DNA of 64,000 nucleotides from Monodelphis domestica (GCF_027887165.1 NC_077228.1:206871479-206935478); one strand, 5' to 3'; numbered from the stretch's first letter, positions 11,830 through 21,849 are shown. Notes: generated by a model not told the origin, from the sequence alone. Numbers and translations: made by a program.

Positions 11830-13640
11830 ACTACCAAACATTTATTAGGCAACTACTATTTTTAAATTTTTTTATTTTTTTAATTTTTAAAAAGTCCCTG
11901 TTCTAAAGGAATTTATATTCTACTGGGGAGAAAGACTTAGATGACATATACATTATGTGTACATAAATGAGATGATAATTTGAGGAGGAAAGAGAAAATA
12001 CTAATGATTGGGTTATCAGAAAAAAGTTCCCATAGAGGTGGTCCCTGAGCTGAGTCTCTTGAGGGAAACTAAGGAGTCTAAGACATGAAGGGCAGGATGG
12101 AATGAATTTCAAGTATAGGGAGAATGAGGAAAGAGAAAGCCTATGTTTGAATGCAAGGAATAAAATGCCAAATTCAGGAACACACAGCAGGCCAGTTTTG
12201 CTGAAACATGGAATATGTGAAAGGGAGTAATGTGCAATAAGTCTGGAAAAGTAAGCTAAAGTCTGAGTAAGGCTTAAAATGCCAAAATGGAGGAGCTATT
12301 ACTTTATTCTAGAAGCAACTGAGAGACGCCAAAGGCACTCAAGAAAGAGAAAAGATTTAGCCACTTATTACTTTAGAAAATGTGTGAAGGAAAGATTGGA
12401 GGGGAGAGAGAATAGAAGCTGAAAACCCAATGAGGAAGCTGTTGCAGTAATTCAAGCATGAGACAGTGAGGACCTGAAATAAGTAGGGTACATGAGTAGA
12501 AAAAAAGGGAAGATGGAAGAAATATTCTGAAAGTGGAATTGACAAAAACTTGACAACTGAATGGATATGGATGGAAAAGGAAAGGGAAGAGTCAAGGATG
12601 ACTGAAGCTGTGAAACTGGGTAAATGGAAAAATGGTTCCCTCAACAGAAAAGGAAAGGTGTGTGGGAAGGATAAATTTGGGTGGGAAGATGAATTCCACT
12701 TGAGACATGTTGGCTTTAAGTTATGTATGAAGCATCCAGTTAGATATCCAAAGGCAGTTATGTGGGAATAGAGCTGAAAATATAGGTTTGGAAATCATCT
12801 ACATACAGATAAAGCCATAGGAGTTTAAGAAACATAGCAGAAAGGAAAAAAGGGACTAGGACAAAGAGGACATGCTTAGTTAGGACAGTGATTAGATAGG
12901 TAGAAGAACCAGTAAGAAACAGTGTCATAGAGATTATTGAGGAGGGACAGTCAATGCTGTCAAATGCTGCAGAAAGATCAAGAATGGAAAAGACCAAGAA
13001 AAGGTCATCACATTTAACAATTAAGAAACTGTTTTGGAGAGTACAATTTTATTTGAGTGGTAGGAATAGATATCAGACTGTAAAAAGTTAAGAAGTAGAA
13101 ACAATGAATATAGGCATTTTTTAGGAGTTTAGTGTTGCAAAGATAAAGGTTAAATAGCCTGAGAGGATAAGAAAATCAAGTGAAAGATTTGTTGTTGTTA
13201 TTGTTTTTAGGATAATAAAACCAAGTGAAGGTTTTGGATTTATTTTTTAAAGGACAGGGAAGATTAGGGCACGTCTGAAGGTAACCAGGCTAGCAGAAGG
13301 GTAATCTGTGAGGGTAATCTGAACGGAAGGCCCTCTTCTTTCTCAAAGCTAACCCCTCTATTTGTATTAGAGCAAGTGTGGAGCAAAGGAGAATAAAGCC
13401 AGGGATAATGCTGAGGGGATCTGATGTATAGAAGTGATACATAGGAGCTCAAGAAAAATAACCTCATTGTTTTGGTGACATATAAGGCCAAATCTTCTGT
13501 TGAAGAGAGAAGGAGGGTGAAGGCAGCTTGAGAAGTCTGTAACAGAGACAGTGGGGAGTGGGACAGCAAGTTAATTAGGAAAGAATAAAAGTTTTCTGTG
13601 CAGCAGTGAAGAGCCAGTTGAGATTACTTAAGAAATTTAT
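11830..13640 (-). mobile_element. CR1-clade (L2/L3-like) LINE with RT motifs
   Basis: Minus-strand translation shows reverse-transcriptase landmarks in order: LDLSAAFDSID near 12975, then the catalytic-type box YVDDFQTYI near 12790, then SCLNYCNSFLIGFSASILSP near 12430. These are typical of CR1/L2/L3 LINEs. The 3' end runs to about 11.83 kb. The reading frame is broken throughout, so it is a dead LINE. Confidence 0.8.
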
Positions 13641-14225
13641 GGTAGCAATTCAGCATTCTTATATATGCCTACCTCTACCTTTACAGACACTGCTTTAATA
13701 TAGGTACTTATAGTAGGTACTTATCTTAATATAGGTACTTGTCTTTCTGCTATGCTACTGCAAACTCCTTCCTGTTCTAGTCCTAACTCTGGCCCCAACT
13801 TCTAGCACCATCTTATTTTGAATGGTCTTCATCAGGGGATTGCCAAAGTTGTCTGCTTCATCCAATGCTCCAGACCATGCTACACAATCAAAGCTCCATA
13901 GTGGACTCTTGCTCCTCAGGTTAAACCCTGGAAAAAAACCATATCTGGACAAAGACTCCTGAAGCAAAGGGCAGAGATGAGTTTGAGGTTTTTTTTAACC
14001 ACATGAATTTAATAAGCCACTGGATTCTAAGGCATTAAAAAGGCCTAAAGTGTATTACTGATAAGAATGGATGGAAAGGAAGGAAAATTGCTATCTAGGC
14101 GTTCTAGACCATAAACTTTCTCTTTTTTCTGTTACATCTAATGCTATTTACAGAGGTTATAATTATTAAGTAATGGCTGGACCTCAACAATACACAAGCC
14201 AAATACTTTAGGAGGAAAAAAACTA
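13641..14225. other. Unique intronic DNA with a small ATAGGTACTT repeat
   Basis: A short tandem of 'ataggtactt' units occupies about 13698-13740. The 70-codon minus-strand ORF at 13755-13967 is unrecognised. Confidence 0.4.
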
Positions 14226-14227
14226 TT

Positions 14228-14335
14228 AATAATAGGCCATAGGTAACATTTATATTGTACCTAGTATGTGTCAGGTGCTATGCTAAGCCCTTTACAAATA
14301 CTACCTCATTTGATCCTTGCAAGCCTGGGAGAAAT
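14228..14335 (+). mobile_element. MIR 3' fragment
   Basis: MIR/L2-type phrase 'ctaagccctttacaaata' and 'ctcatttgatccttgcaa' near 14285-14325. Confidence 0.5.
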
Positions 14336-15480
14336 GTTCTAAGAAAAAAAAATCTTTTCAGATTTAGAAGCATATTAATAACTTGGTATCAGCATAAAAT
14401 CTCATGGATGAAATTAACTTGAAAGACAAATAAAGAGAAGCAAGCATATACTCACTGAGAGTAGAGGTAGCTATCAATTCTATTTAGGACCCCAAAATGC
14501 AGGACTTCTAATTTAAACCAGTTTGCTGACAAATGTTTAAAAAGGCTGACTGGATAAATGAGGAAATATATTTGGATTTTCACTTTTTACACTAGCATAT
14601 CTTATATTTTTATATATATGAGTACAATCCTAAATCAAAGCCTTGTATCATAAAGAATCAAAAACTACTAGCTCTGGAACTAACAAATGGGAATGAAGAC
14701 AATCTGGAAGAAATAAGTGTCAGATGTTGAGAATCTAAATTCTAGAAAGCAAGAGGATAGTTTTTATTTAAATATGTACTGTTAGATTCATTTGTTAGTA
14801 GTAACAAAAACATTAATGGTAATATAGAGTACTTCTCAAAATCATTAGGATACTACTAACTCTTTCCTGGCCATCAGCATTTGCTTTAAATTCATAGAGA
14901 AACCCTCCACAGGGGCTACATTTGATATAATATAGAAAGCAGCCCCCACCTCCCCGAATCTGGTGCATCACCAAGGCACAAAGGATTCAGTTCCTTCAGA
15001 AAGCACAGCAAAAAATGATTTGGCATTGCATCACATTCTCAAAATCCAATAGGATTTCTTCTATTCCATCCTAATAGAACAGTGGGAATCAAAAACACAG
15101 TTGATTTGGTAATGACAGTGAGGATTTAATAGGAGGCGGAAAGGATAGGAAAGCCATTCGAATTTTTTTTTAATTTCACTTTATATATGTGCAAAGAGGA
15201 AAAAAATATCCCATGATACCATCATTATTTGTGATGGAAAAACCTGGCATTGATACCATCCCCACCCTGCCCTGCCCTACTCTATCTACTCTACCCTACC
15301 CTACCGTGGCTCTCATGCAAGTGTCTGTATCATACCCGAACCCGACCAGGTTGAGCCACATGTCCAGTGGTGAATTCATACTGAAATCAGAAAGCAGCAA
15401 CAGGGGTAGGGGAAAGGCCAAGTCATCCAAAGGCCAAACTCTCCTTTAAAACACCATTACACTCCCTACCCCCCACCCCC
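14336..15480. other. Unique intronic DNA
   Basis: No assignable repeat before the CpG island apart from the CTACC tract at 15268-15306 and a poly-A run near 15498. Confidence 0.5.
15268..15306. repeat. CTACC/CTGCC minisatellite
   Basis: Short degenerate pentamer tract of CCCTAC-like units, 0.25 kb left of the CpG island. It superficially resembles a telomeric motif but the unit is wrong. Confidence 0.6.
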
Positions 15481-15896
15481 ATTTCTGCAACCGCGCCAAA
15501 AAAAAAAAAAAAAGCAAACCATCCCAAAACTCACGGGTTCATGGGGGACGCCAAGCCAGCCTGGTACCAATCCTTCTAACCCTCCACTGCATTCACGACC
15601 CGACCCTCCAGCCAGCAGGACTCCTGCTCCCTCCCTCCCTCCCCAATGGCATACACGAGGCGTACTTCTCCCCTGGGGGCCCCAGAGGAATGACAGGAGG
15701 GGCGGGCAGGGGCGCGCTTGGGACCCCGACCCCGCCGGGGGATTGCTGGGGGCGTGGGCCCAGGATCCTGTGGCCCGAGGGTCGGGACCGGCCCGGTCCG
15801 CAGAAGAGGAGGAGGAGCAACGGCCCGGGGCCTAGGCCGCGGTAGGCCCGGCCCGAGCCCGAGCCGCAGCCCGGCTCAGGCCGAGCGTGGTCTCCC

Positions 15897-15943
15897 TGCC
15901 GCCGCCGCCGCTGCCGCAGCCGCAGCAGCAGCAGCAGCTTTTG
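15897..15943. repeat. Imperfect GCC/GCA triplet repeat in CDC27 intron 1
   Basis: A run of GCC then GCA triplets starts about 40 bp inside intron 1. Read on the minus strand it is a CTG/CGG-type triplet microsatellite in the transcript just after the splice donor. It explains the poly-Ala, poly-Gln and poly-Leu tracts seen when this region is translated. Confidence 0.8.
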
Positions 15944-15981
15944 CCGCCGCCCAGGGCAGAGGGGGCAAAGGTCCTCGTTAC

Positions 15982-16008
15982 CTGGACGGGTTCCTGCAGC
16001 ACCGTCAT
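15982..16008 (-). CDS. CDC27: CDC27 (APC3) coding exon 1
   Basis: On the minus strand the ATG at 16008-16006 opens nine codons reading MTVLQEPVQ, and the final CAG is followed at once by GTAACG, a good 5' splice donor. From memory, vertebrate CDC27 begins MTVLQEPVQAAIWQ, so the match covers all nine residues up to the junction. The start context has A at -3. CDC27 is a TPR-repeat scaffold subunit of the anaphase-promoting complex/cyclosome, which ubiquitinates cyclin B and securin in mitosis and receives CDC20/CDH1 through their C-terminal IR tails. Only this exon lies in the window; the TPR exons must lie beyond base 1. A 167-codon open frame overlapping it on the same strand is a GC-rich shadow. 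A short peptide match alone would be weak, but CpG island, start context and donor all agree. Confidence 0.86.
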
Positions 16009-16158
16009 CCTCAAGGCTCAGGCCCGCTCTCCGTCGCGCCTTAGGCCCCCCCGTAGCGGCTCCGGCCCGGCCCAGCCCCGGCTCATTTAAACTCAACAGC
16101 GACCGTTACCGGGGGATGGGGGAGGCCGAACGGCTGCCGAGTACACCCGAGTGCAGTA

Positions 16159-16250
16159 CGGAAATCTCCGAAGTTAGGGCTGGCCGGAAATACCCGAACT
16201 CTGCCGGAAAAACACGAAGGCTGGCGGAGGGGCAGAGCGGTGCCGGAAAT
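16159..16250 (+). promoter_or_regulatory. Three CGGAAA-N4-CGAA modules plus a fourth CGGAAAT
   Basis: Upstream of CDC27 the plus strand reads CGGAAATCTCCGAAG (16159-16173), CGGAAATACCCGAAC (16185-16199) and CGGAAAAACACGAAG (16205-16219), then CGGAAAT at 16244-16250. The start-to-start spacings are 26, 20 and 39 bp. The GGAA cores resemble ETS/GABPA sites, but the consensus GGAAG is not matched and the paired CGAA is not part of it. Confidence 0.55.
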
Positions 16251-16327
16251 GCTAGAGGATTAGCCTAAGACAAATCGAGGCCAGTTTGGAGAGGAGGAAG
16301 CTCACGCTCCTCTGGGGCTCGTTTACC

Positions 16328-16375
16328 CGCGCATGTCCTGGCCAATCAGCGACAAGCAAGCTAGCCCTGACGTCA
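16328..16375. promoter_or_regulatory. CCAAT box and palindromic CRE
   Basis: CCAATCAG, a strong NF-Y-type site, is at 16342-16349. A full palindromic CRE, TGACGTCA, is at 16368-16375. A GCGCATG NRF1-like half site lies just left of the CCAAT box. All are 320-370 bp upstream of the CDC27 ATG. Known CREB/ATF and NF-Y biology fits a cell-cycle gene promoter; binding here is inferred. Confidence 0.65.
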
Positions 16376-16556
16376 CTGGCAGCGGGCTTCGCTAAGCGAT
16401 GGTCATTTCAGCTCATTCTTGGATACGATCTTTTTATTTCAAGATCAGAACGTGGACCAAATGGTCTTCCTTGTAATCAGTGTCTCTCAGCAAAGTATTT
16501 GCAAATGGAGCTGTGGGATATGGCAGGAATGGAAAATGTAAACTGAGGTGTAATGA

Positions 16557-17119
16557 GTGTTATGGGGGTAAGATGTGTACCCCTGGGGTTCTGGAAGGAT
16601 ACCTTTTGCAAGAATGCAAGACTCCAAAACTTAGCTTAAAAACAAAAAAGAGAAATTTATTAATTTAGAAAGTAATGTTGAGAATGGCCAGGAGGATAGC
16701 AAGGTGGAACAGCAAAATGGGGAGCAGTTCCTGGGAGGACAGGATGAATGGAAAGGCTGTTTCCCATGAGGACAGCATGGATGGAAAAGCTGTCCTCCCA
16801 GAAGACATCAGTTCTGGGAATTTTATACTTTTTACAACAGATGTTAGTCACTCAGGCATTTGTCGAGGTGGGGTGATCATCTACCTGGGGACATAAAGAT
16901 TCCTTTGTTTTAGGGAACAAACAGATGTCTGATAGGATTGAGGTATGGCCTCGAGGTGCCTCTTCCTGTCCATCTTAAATCTACAGGACCATCAAAGGAA
17001 GATAGTCATCTCAGGACCCTAAAGGGGTCATTGGGTATTTTTAGGCTCAGAGTCAGGAGGATGTAAGGGAGTAAGGGAGTTTCCCTGATAATAGTTTGCC
17101 TGGGTTTCTGGGGGTACAG
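16557..17119 (-). mobile_element. Solo LTR (endogenous retrovirus fossil)
   Basis: Read on the minus strand it starts TGTACCCCCAGAAACCC, has a TATA-like GTATAAAATT (near 16830), and a polyadenylation-type AATAAATTTC near 16660. Boundaries are approximate and target-site repeats were not resolved. It lies 0.5 kb upstream of the CDC27 promoter, in the same orientation as CDC27. Confidence 0.6.
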
Positions 17120-17142
17120 TGCCCATGTCAATGAGGACTTTG

Positions 17143-17305
17143 CTGGAATCTGTGGACCCAAGTTCAAATTCGCCCCCCCCCCAATTAGAATGACCTTAAT
17201 CAAATAACTTAAACTCTGGCCTTCTGTGTCTTTCTCTGTAAAATAAGGGGTTTAAATTATATGGCTTTTGAGGTCTCTTCCTACTCTAAATCTATGTACC
17301 TGTTT
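17143..17305 (+). mobile_element. MIR
   Basis: Plus-oriented MIR with 'ctttctctgtaaaataagg' near 17230 and the 3' 'ctcttcctactctaaatcta'-type end. A C10 run interrupts it at 17173. Confidence 0.55.
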
Positions 17306-17461
17306 AAGCACCCAACATGTGCAAGTATAGAGTACCTCCACACACTAAGGCAAGCCATTGAATTTAATAAACATTTAATAAAACACCTATGATGTACAAA
17401 TATGGCTTAGTATTTGGGAATCTACAGAGTTAAGCTTTTTAAGTTCAATTCAGCTTAAGTG

Positions 17462-17722
17462 ATTATTGTTGTTGATCCTGTAAGAATTTTCTCTATCCCA
17501 TTTGGGGTTTTCTTGGCAAAGATAATGGGAGTGATTTGCCATTTGCTTCTCCAGCTCATTTGACAGATGAGGAAACTGAGGCAAACAGGGTTAAGTGACT
17601 TGCCCAGAGTCACAAAGATAATAAGTGTTAGAGGCCAAGTTTGAATTCAGAAAGGTGAGTCTGCCTGAAATAAGGGCTGGTATTCCAGTCACCCAGTCAG
17701 TCAGCTACCTAGCTGCCCAAGT
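17462..17722 (-). mobile_element. MAR1-like CORE-SINE
   Basis: Contains 'ggggttttcttggcaaagat' (17503 on) and 'cagatgaggaaactgaggca', hallmarks of this marsupial SINE; the head 'tagctgccc' is at the right end. Confidence 0.8.
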
Positions 17723-18269
17723 GATTATTAATCACCCACTACTATGCTAGGAACAGGAGAAGCAAAAACAAACCAAAAAACTATATCTTCCTTTAAGAAG
17801 TTTGCATTTTACTGGGGGAAGGAGGGAAAGGATTCAATATTTACATAGAAAAATAAGTAAAAGATAATTTGAGAAAGGACCCCCCAAAATGAGAGAGATC
17901 AGCAAAAGTTTCCTTTTTTTTTAATGCATTCTGGGCTTGCAAGTCCTGGGGAATCAATTCATACTAACCAAACTAATGTACTAAAATGCCAAATTATTAA
18001 TTTGCATTGGGAGATATATCTGGCAAAATAACCCCAGTCATTTACTCCAGAGACCAACTTACAGCTCAAAGGACTGCTTGGTGAGCATGAAAGCAAAAGG
18101 ATTTGGGTATCCTTAAGGGATATTACTTTCAAGGTATAGTGGCCTGATAAATTGCTCTAGGGATAGATGTATTTGAATAGGGGGTTCTAGTTCTTATAAT
18201 CAGAACACCCTCTTTCTGAGAAATACACTTATACATTCTTATTCTTTTTGCATTCTGTGCCAGAAATGC

Positions 18270-18345
18270 ACCCAACTTCCTTCAAGACTCAGCACAAGCT
18301 CCACCTTCTATCTAACTTAAGGCTATCTACTCTAAGGCTACCTTC
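18270..18345 (+). mobile_element. L2-like LINE scrap
   Basis: 'cttccttcaagactcagc' and the following bases match the 'caaagctcagctcaa'-type segment of the CR1-clade LINE. Confidence 0.35.
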
Positions 18346-18382
18346 TCTCAACACTATGGCTCTGGAAGAGAGAGAGGGAGAC

Positions 18383-18500
18383 AGTGTGTGACTCTGGGCA
18401 AGTCATTTAAACCCAGTTGCCTAGGCCTTAATACTCTTCTGCCTTGGAACTGATATTCAGTATTGATTCTAAGACAGAAGGTAAGGGTGAAAGAAAGAGA
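18383..18500 (+). mobile_element. CORE-SINE 3' part
   Basis: From 'tgtgtgactctgggcaagtc' (18385) to the tail 'gattctaagacagaaggtaa'. The 5' third is missing. Confidence 0.75.
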
Positions 18501-18504
18501 CAGA

Positions 18505-18615
18505 GATTGATCACTGTATGCAATTCTGCCTTATTTAATACAAGTTTTGAGCATCACTCCTTGTTATCACTGATCCTATTAAAAAATGAAGAACCAACAA
18601 CCAACAACAATAATA
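18505..18615 (+). mobile_element. RTE-tailed SINE 3' end
   Basis: Ends 'aagaaccaacaaccaacaac', the CAA-repeat tail typical of the RTE-mobilised element also at 3.4 and 44.6 kb. Only the 3' end remains. Confidence 0.4.
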
Positions 18616-18639
18616 GCAAGCAAACTAAATGGCAAAGTG

Positions 18640-18885
18640 CATGCATAGAAAGAATACTGCCACTGGACTCAGGAAGAGCTTAGTTAAAATCCAGCTCCAA
18701 ACACTTACAGGTTGTATGATTTCAGCAAGTCACTTAACCTCTGTTTGTTTCAGTTTCCTCAACTGCAAAAGAGGGATATTAATAGTCCCTACCTCCCAGA
18801 GTTATTATGAATATCAAATAAGATAATATGTGAAAAATATCTTGCAAACCCAAAAGGGCTACACAAACTATATGTATTTTGCCTT
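18640..18885 (+). mobile_element. MIR/THER CORE-SINE
   Basis: CORE 'cagcaagtcacttaacctct' (18723 on), then 'tttcagtttcctcaactgca', and the 3' 'tattatgaatatcaaataag' segment. Confidence 0.7.
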
Positions 18886-18998
18886 CTCAATTAGAAAGGA
18901 CTAATTTTTGTCTTTTTGTTGTTTTATTAGTGCTTCTCATGAAACCTTGCACATAGCAAGTACTTAATAAATGCTCACTGATTTACCAGTAGACTCTT

Positions 18999-19191
18999 TT
19001 TCTTAAATCCTTACCTTCTGTCTTGGAATCAGTACTAAGCATTAATTCTAAGGCAGAAAAGCTTTAAGAGCTAGGCAATTGAGATTAAGTGACTTGGCCA
19101 GGGCCACACAGTCAGGAAGTATCTGAGGCCACACTTAGGGCCTCCTGTCTCTAGAACTGGCTCTCTATCCACTGAGTTATCTTGTTGCTCC
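18999..19191 (-). mobile_element. CORE-SINE with RTE-type tail
   Basis: Reverse copy from 'cttaaatccttaccttctgt' to the head 'tatccactgagttatcttgt'. Confidence 0.8.
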
Positions 19192-19287
19192 TACCAATAG
19201 ATTAATTATGCAGCTCAACACCTTCTTTATGACAACTTTACTAGACGTTGCATTTAGGGACATCATGGCTCATCTTACCTTAGTTAC

Positions 19288-19478
19288 ATGAGAGTCAGCA
19301 TAGCACAATGGAAAGAGACCTGGATTTGAATCTCAGCTTTGATACTTAATAATTGTGTGACTATGAGCAAATCATGTCAATTCTCTGAGCCTATTTCATC
19401 TGCAAAATACCAATAATACTTAACTCTAAGGAAAGGTTGATGATATAAGACACTTTGCAAACTTTCATATACTATGTG
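19288..19478 (+). mobile_element. MIR/THER CORE-SINE
   Basis: Head 'gtcagcatagcacaatgga', CORE 'gtgtgactatgagcaaatca', then the 3' 'acactttgcaaactttcat' segment. Confidence 0.65.
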
Positions 19479-19738
19479 GACAGCAGGCATATTTCACATA
19501 TATACTTAATATATTTTTATGTTTCTATCTAATATATGAGCTGTGATATAGTTAGAGCAACATGTAACATATAATTATCAAATTTATATTGTATAGAGTT
19601 GTTTAAATTATATCTTATGTTTTTATAACATGTATAGTCTCCTTAGTGAGATTGGGAAGATACCCTGGACTCCTTAATGGAGATATAGGAGACCCCTTTT
19701 ATAAACCATCTCTTCTAGAGATAGATTTCTTCACAAGC

Positions 19739-20147
19739 CAGTGATGGCAAACCTATGGCACATATGCCAAAAGGGCACACAGAACCCTTTCTGTGGGCTT
19801 GCCTGAAGTCACCACCAGCATTCGTGAGGAGAAATCCCCTGTAGGGTCTGTGGTGAAGGTGATTTCCATGGCGGAGTTGGAGAGGAGTGATTTGAAGGCA
19901 GGCTAGCTCACAGCATGGCACATAGCTGGAAGGGAGTGAAGCACTTCAGTCAATCTCCTTCCCCTCTCCACACATGCCTCTCACCACCCGCCCCTTTGCC
20001 CAGAGGCCCAATGGGGGGTAAGGGGAGGAGGGAAGCCAGAGTGAGGTAAGAGGTGGGGTATGGCACTCAGTTTCTGGGTAGGGTAGGCATGGCACTGGGT
20101 CTGGAGAGGGGGCAAGCACTCTATCTCTAAAAGGTTTGCCATCACTG
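19739..20147 (+). mobile_element. Non-autonomous hAT transposon (OposCharlie/SPIN-like)
   Basis: 409 bp with imperfect terminal inverted repeats: CAGTGATGGCAAACCT at the left and AGGTTTGCCATCACTG at the right, an exact 16-bp inverted match. Flanks TCACAAGC (19731-19738) and TCATAAAC (20148-20155) agree at 6 of 8 positions, as expected for a worn hAT 8-bp duplication. There is no transposase frame. The ORFs at 19715-19921 and 19981-20190 are shadows. Confidence 0.85.
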
Positions 20148-20282
20148 TCATAAACAATTTAGTGTTGCTTCTTCTGAATTTCAGCATCAAAGGGTAATAT
20201 AAAGTTTATTGTAATTCTGGGGGTACACCTTGTTTTGTGCTTCCACCAATCCATGCACTGGCTACATGTACATTACAAGATA

Positions 20283-20325
20283 TAGCTAGCTAGCTAGCTA
20301 GCTAGATAAATACACACACACATAT
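20283..20325. repeat. GCTA tetranucleotide and CA microsatellite
   Basis: About six copies of TAGC followed by a short CA run. Confidence 0.85.
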
Positions 20326-20374
20326 ATAAATTGTGTAAAAAAGCCAATCTGATGGAAAATGCATTTGTACATTT

Positions 20375-20620
20375 GTACTTCCTACCTCAGATCTCTCCCC
20401 TACTCTCACAAATCCTCTATTGCCAAAGTGACTTTTTTTAAAGCACAGCTATGACTGTGTCATACCCTACCTCAATGAGCTCCAGTAGTTCCCTATCCCT
20501 CAAGGATCAAATATAGTCTTTTATCTGGCATTTAAAGATCTTCCAAATTAAACCCTTTTAAACTTAGACACAGTGTCTGGCACTTTATAAATGTTAATTG
20601 ACTTGAATTTATAGCATGGT
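20375..20620 (+). mobile_element. CR1-clade (L2/L3-like) LINE fragment
   Basis: 'gccaaagtgactttttttaa', 'ctggcatttaaagatcttcc' and the tail 'ataaatgttaattgacttga' follow the LINE order seen at 4380-4990. Confidence 0.65.
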
Positions 20621-20670
20621 TTCTTCCTAACTTTCTAGTGTTACATTTTATTAGCATCTTTGAATTATTA

Positions 20671-20867
20671 TTTTTTAACCCTTACCTTTTGTTTTAGAAT
20701 GGTTACTGAGTATTGGTTCCAAGGCAGAAGGGTGGTAAGGTCTAGGCAATGGGGGTCAAGTATCCTGCCCAGGGTCACACAGCTAGGAAATGTGAGGCTA
20801 GATTTGAACTAAGGACCTCCCATCTCCAGACTTGGCTCTCTATCTACTGAGCCAACTAGCTGCCCCC
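20671..20867 (-). mobile_element. CORE-SINE with RTE-type tail
   Basis: Full-length reverse copy. The flanks CTTTGAATTA (left) and CCTTGAATTC (right) look like worn target-site repeats. Confidence 0.85.
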
Positions 20868-20884
20868 TCCTTGAATTCTTTTAG

Positions 20885-21005
20885 CGTCTCACATATAACT
20901 TTCATTCTATTTCGCTTGCAAAAGGTATTTCCTGATCTTCCTGCTGCTAGTGTCTCTCCCTGTCCCCCCATCAGACTACCTTCTAGTTATTCTCTATCTC
21001 TTAAC
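20885..21005 (+). mobile_element. L2-like LINE 3' scrap
   Basis: 'atttcctgatcttcctgctg' and 'gtgtctctccctgtccccc' resemble the 3' part of the CR1-clade LINE. Confidence 0.35.
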
Positions 21006-21849
21006 AGACAGACAAAGCGATATATAGACAAATAGATATGTTGTGATTGAAATTATTTCAAGAGTGTTTTATGGATAAGAAAATCAATTTATTGATTAGG
21101 CTAGCATTATAACCAATAGATCAATAGGTTAGTGGCCCCCTAGAGGACCAAAGATCCCAAAGACTTTCCAGACAGATCTATAATAGAATTTTAGAAGCTC
21201 ATTATTCAGCTCTTCCCCGAATATCCTAGGACATCTCTAATTGGTAAATAGCTAATTAGAAGTTGGTCCATCCGACTATTAAGCCATCCCCACACCATAG
21301 GTGATGGAAATTATGTAAGTAGGAAGAGAATCATTGTCTTCTTAATTTATTAATAAAATTTTGTGAGAAAGGAAAGCAGTAAGAACAGTAGAATAAGCAG
21401 TTGAAAAGCATCTGGTACAAGTAAATGCTGAGGAGCTTGAGGAGTAATCACAAGCAAGCACACCCTGGGAAACTCTCAGGAGAAAGTACAACCCTGATAC
21501 TTAAAACACCAAGGGGAACTGGTACCTGAGGAGTGGAATCCAGCTAAGTCTAATGCACACAGCAACCCAGGGACTAGGGACAATACTCCCTTCACCCCAG
21601 AAGTGGAGTTGAGTCTCAATATATAAGCAAAATCATGACAAAAGCCCCCTAAAATGAGGAAAAGATAAAGATAAGTCCTAACCCTAGAAAACTATTTCAG
21701 CAAAAGGAAAGACCAAAGTGCAAGTTCAAAAGAGGACAGTGATGCCAAAACAGAAATGTGTGAACCCTCAAAGGCAAATGTGAAAGGATGTCAGATCCAA
21801 AATAAACTCCTAGATAATTCAAAAATAGGATTAAATAAAACAAATAATC

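Larger units (their letters stand above)
1..15981 (-). other. CDC27: CDC27 intron 1 (5' part)
   Basis: Everything left of the exon 1 donor is intron 1 of CDC27. I looked for the expected exon 2 peptide (AAIWQALNHYAYRDAVFLAE) on the minus strand and did not see it, so the intron is at least 15.98 kb. It is filled with L1 and CR1-clade LINEs, CORE-SINEs, MIRs and a hAT remnant, with unique AT-rich DNA between. Confidence 0.7.
15560..16380. promoter_or_regulatory. CDC27: CpG island promoter of CDC27
   Basis: This is the only long CpG-dense, GC-rich stretch in the window. It covers coding exon 1, the start of intron 1 and roughly 370 bp upstream of the ATG. No TATA box is evident, as expected of a housekeeping promoter. 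The transcription start probably lies between about 16.03 and 16.15 kb, but the exact site cannot be read. Whether it also fires towards the plus strand is unknown; no plus-strand exon was recognised. Confidence 0.8.

Noticed and set aside
13755-13967. Possible CDC27 exon on the minus strand
   Set aside because: The translation does not resemble CDC27 and lacks a convincing acceptor/donor pair.
15268-15306. Interstitial telomeric repeat
   Set aside because: The unit is a CTACC/CTGCC pentamer, not TTAGGG/CCCTAA.
15593-16096. 167-codon minus-strand ORF (and 108- and 67-codon plus-strand ORFs) in the CpG island
   Set aside because: GC-rich open frames with triplet-repeat homopolymers; the real CDC27 start is in another frame with a splice donor after nine codons.
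20283-20325. GCTA array as a CRISPR-like or regulatory array
   Set aside because: Plain tetranucleotide microsatellite without spacers.
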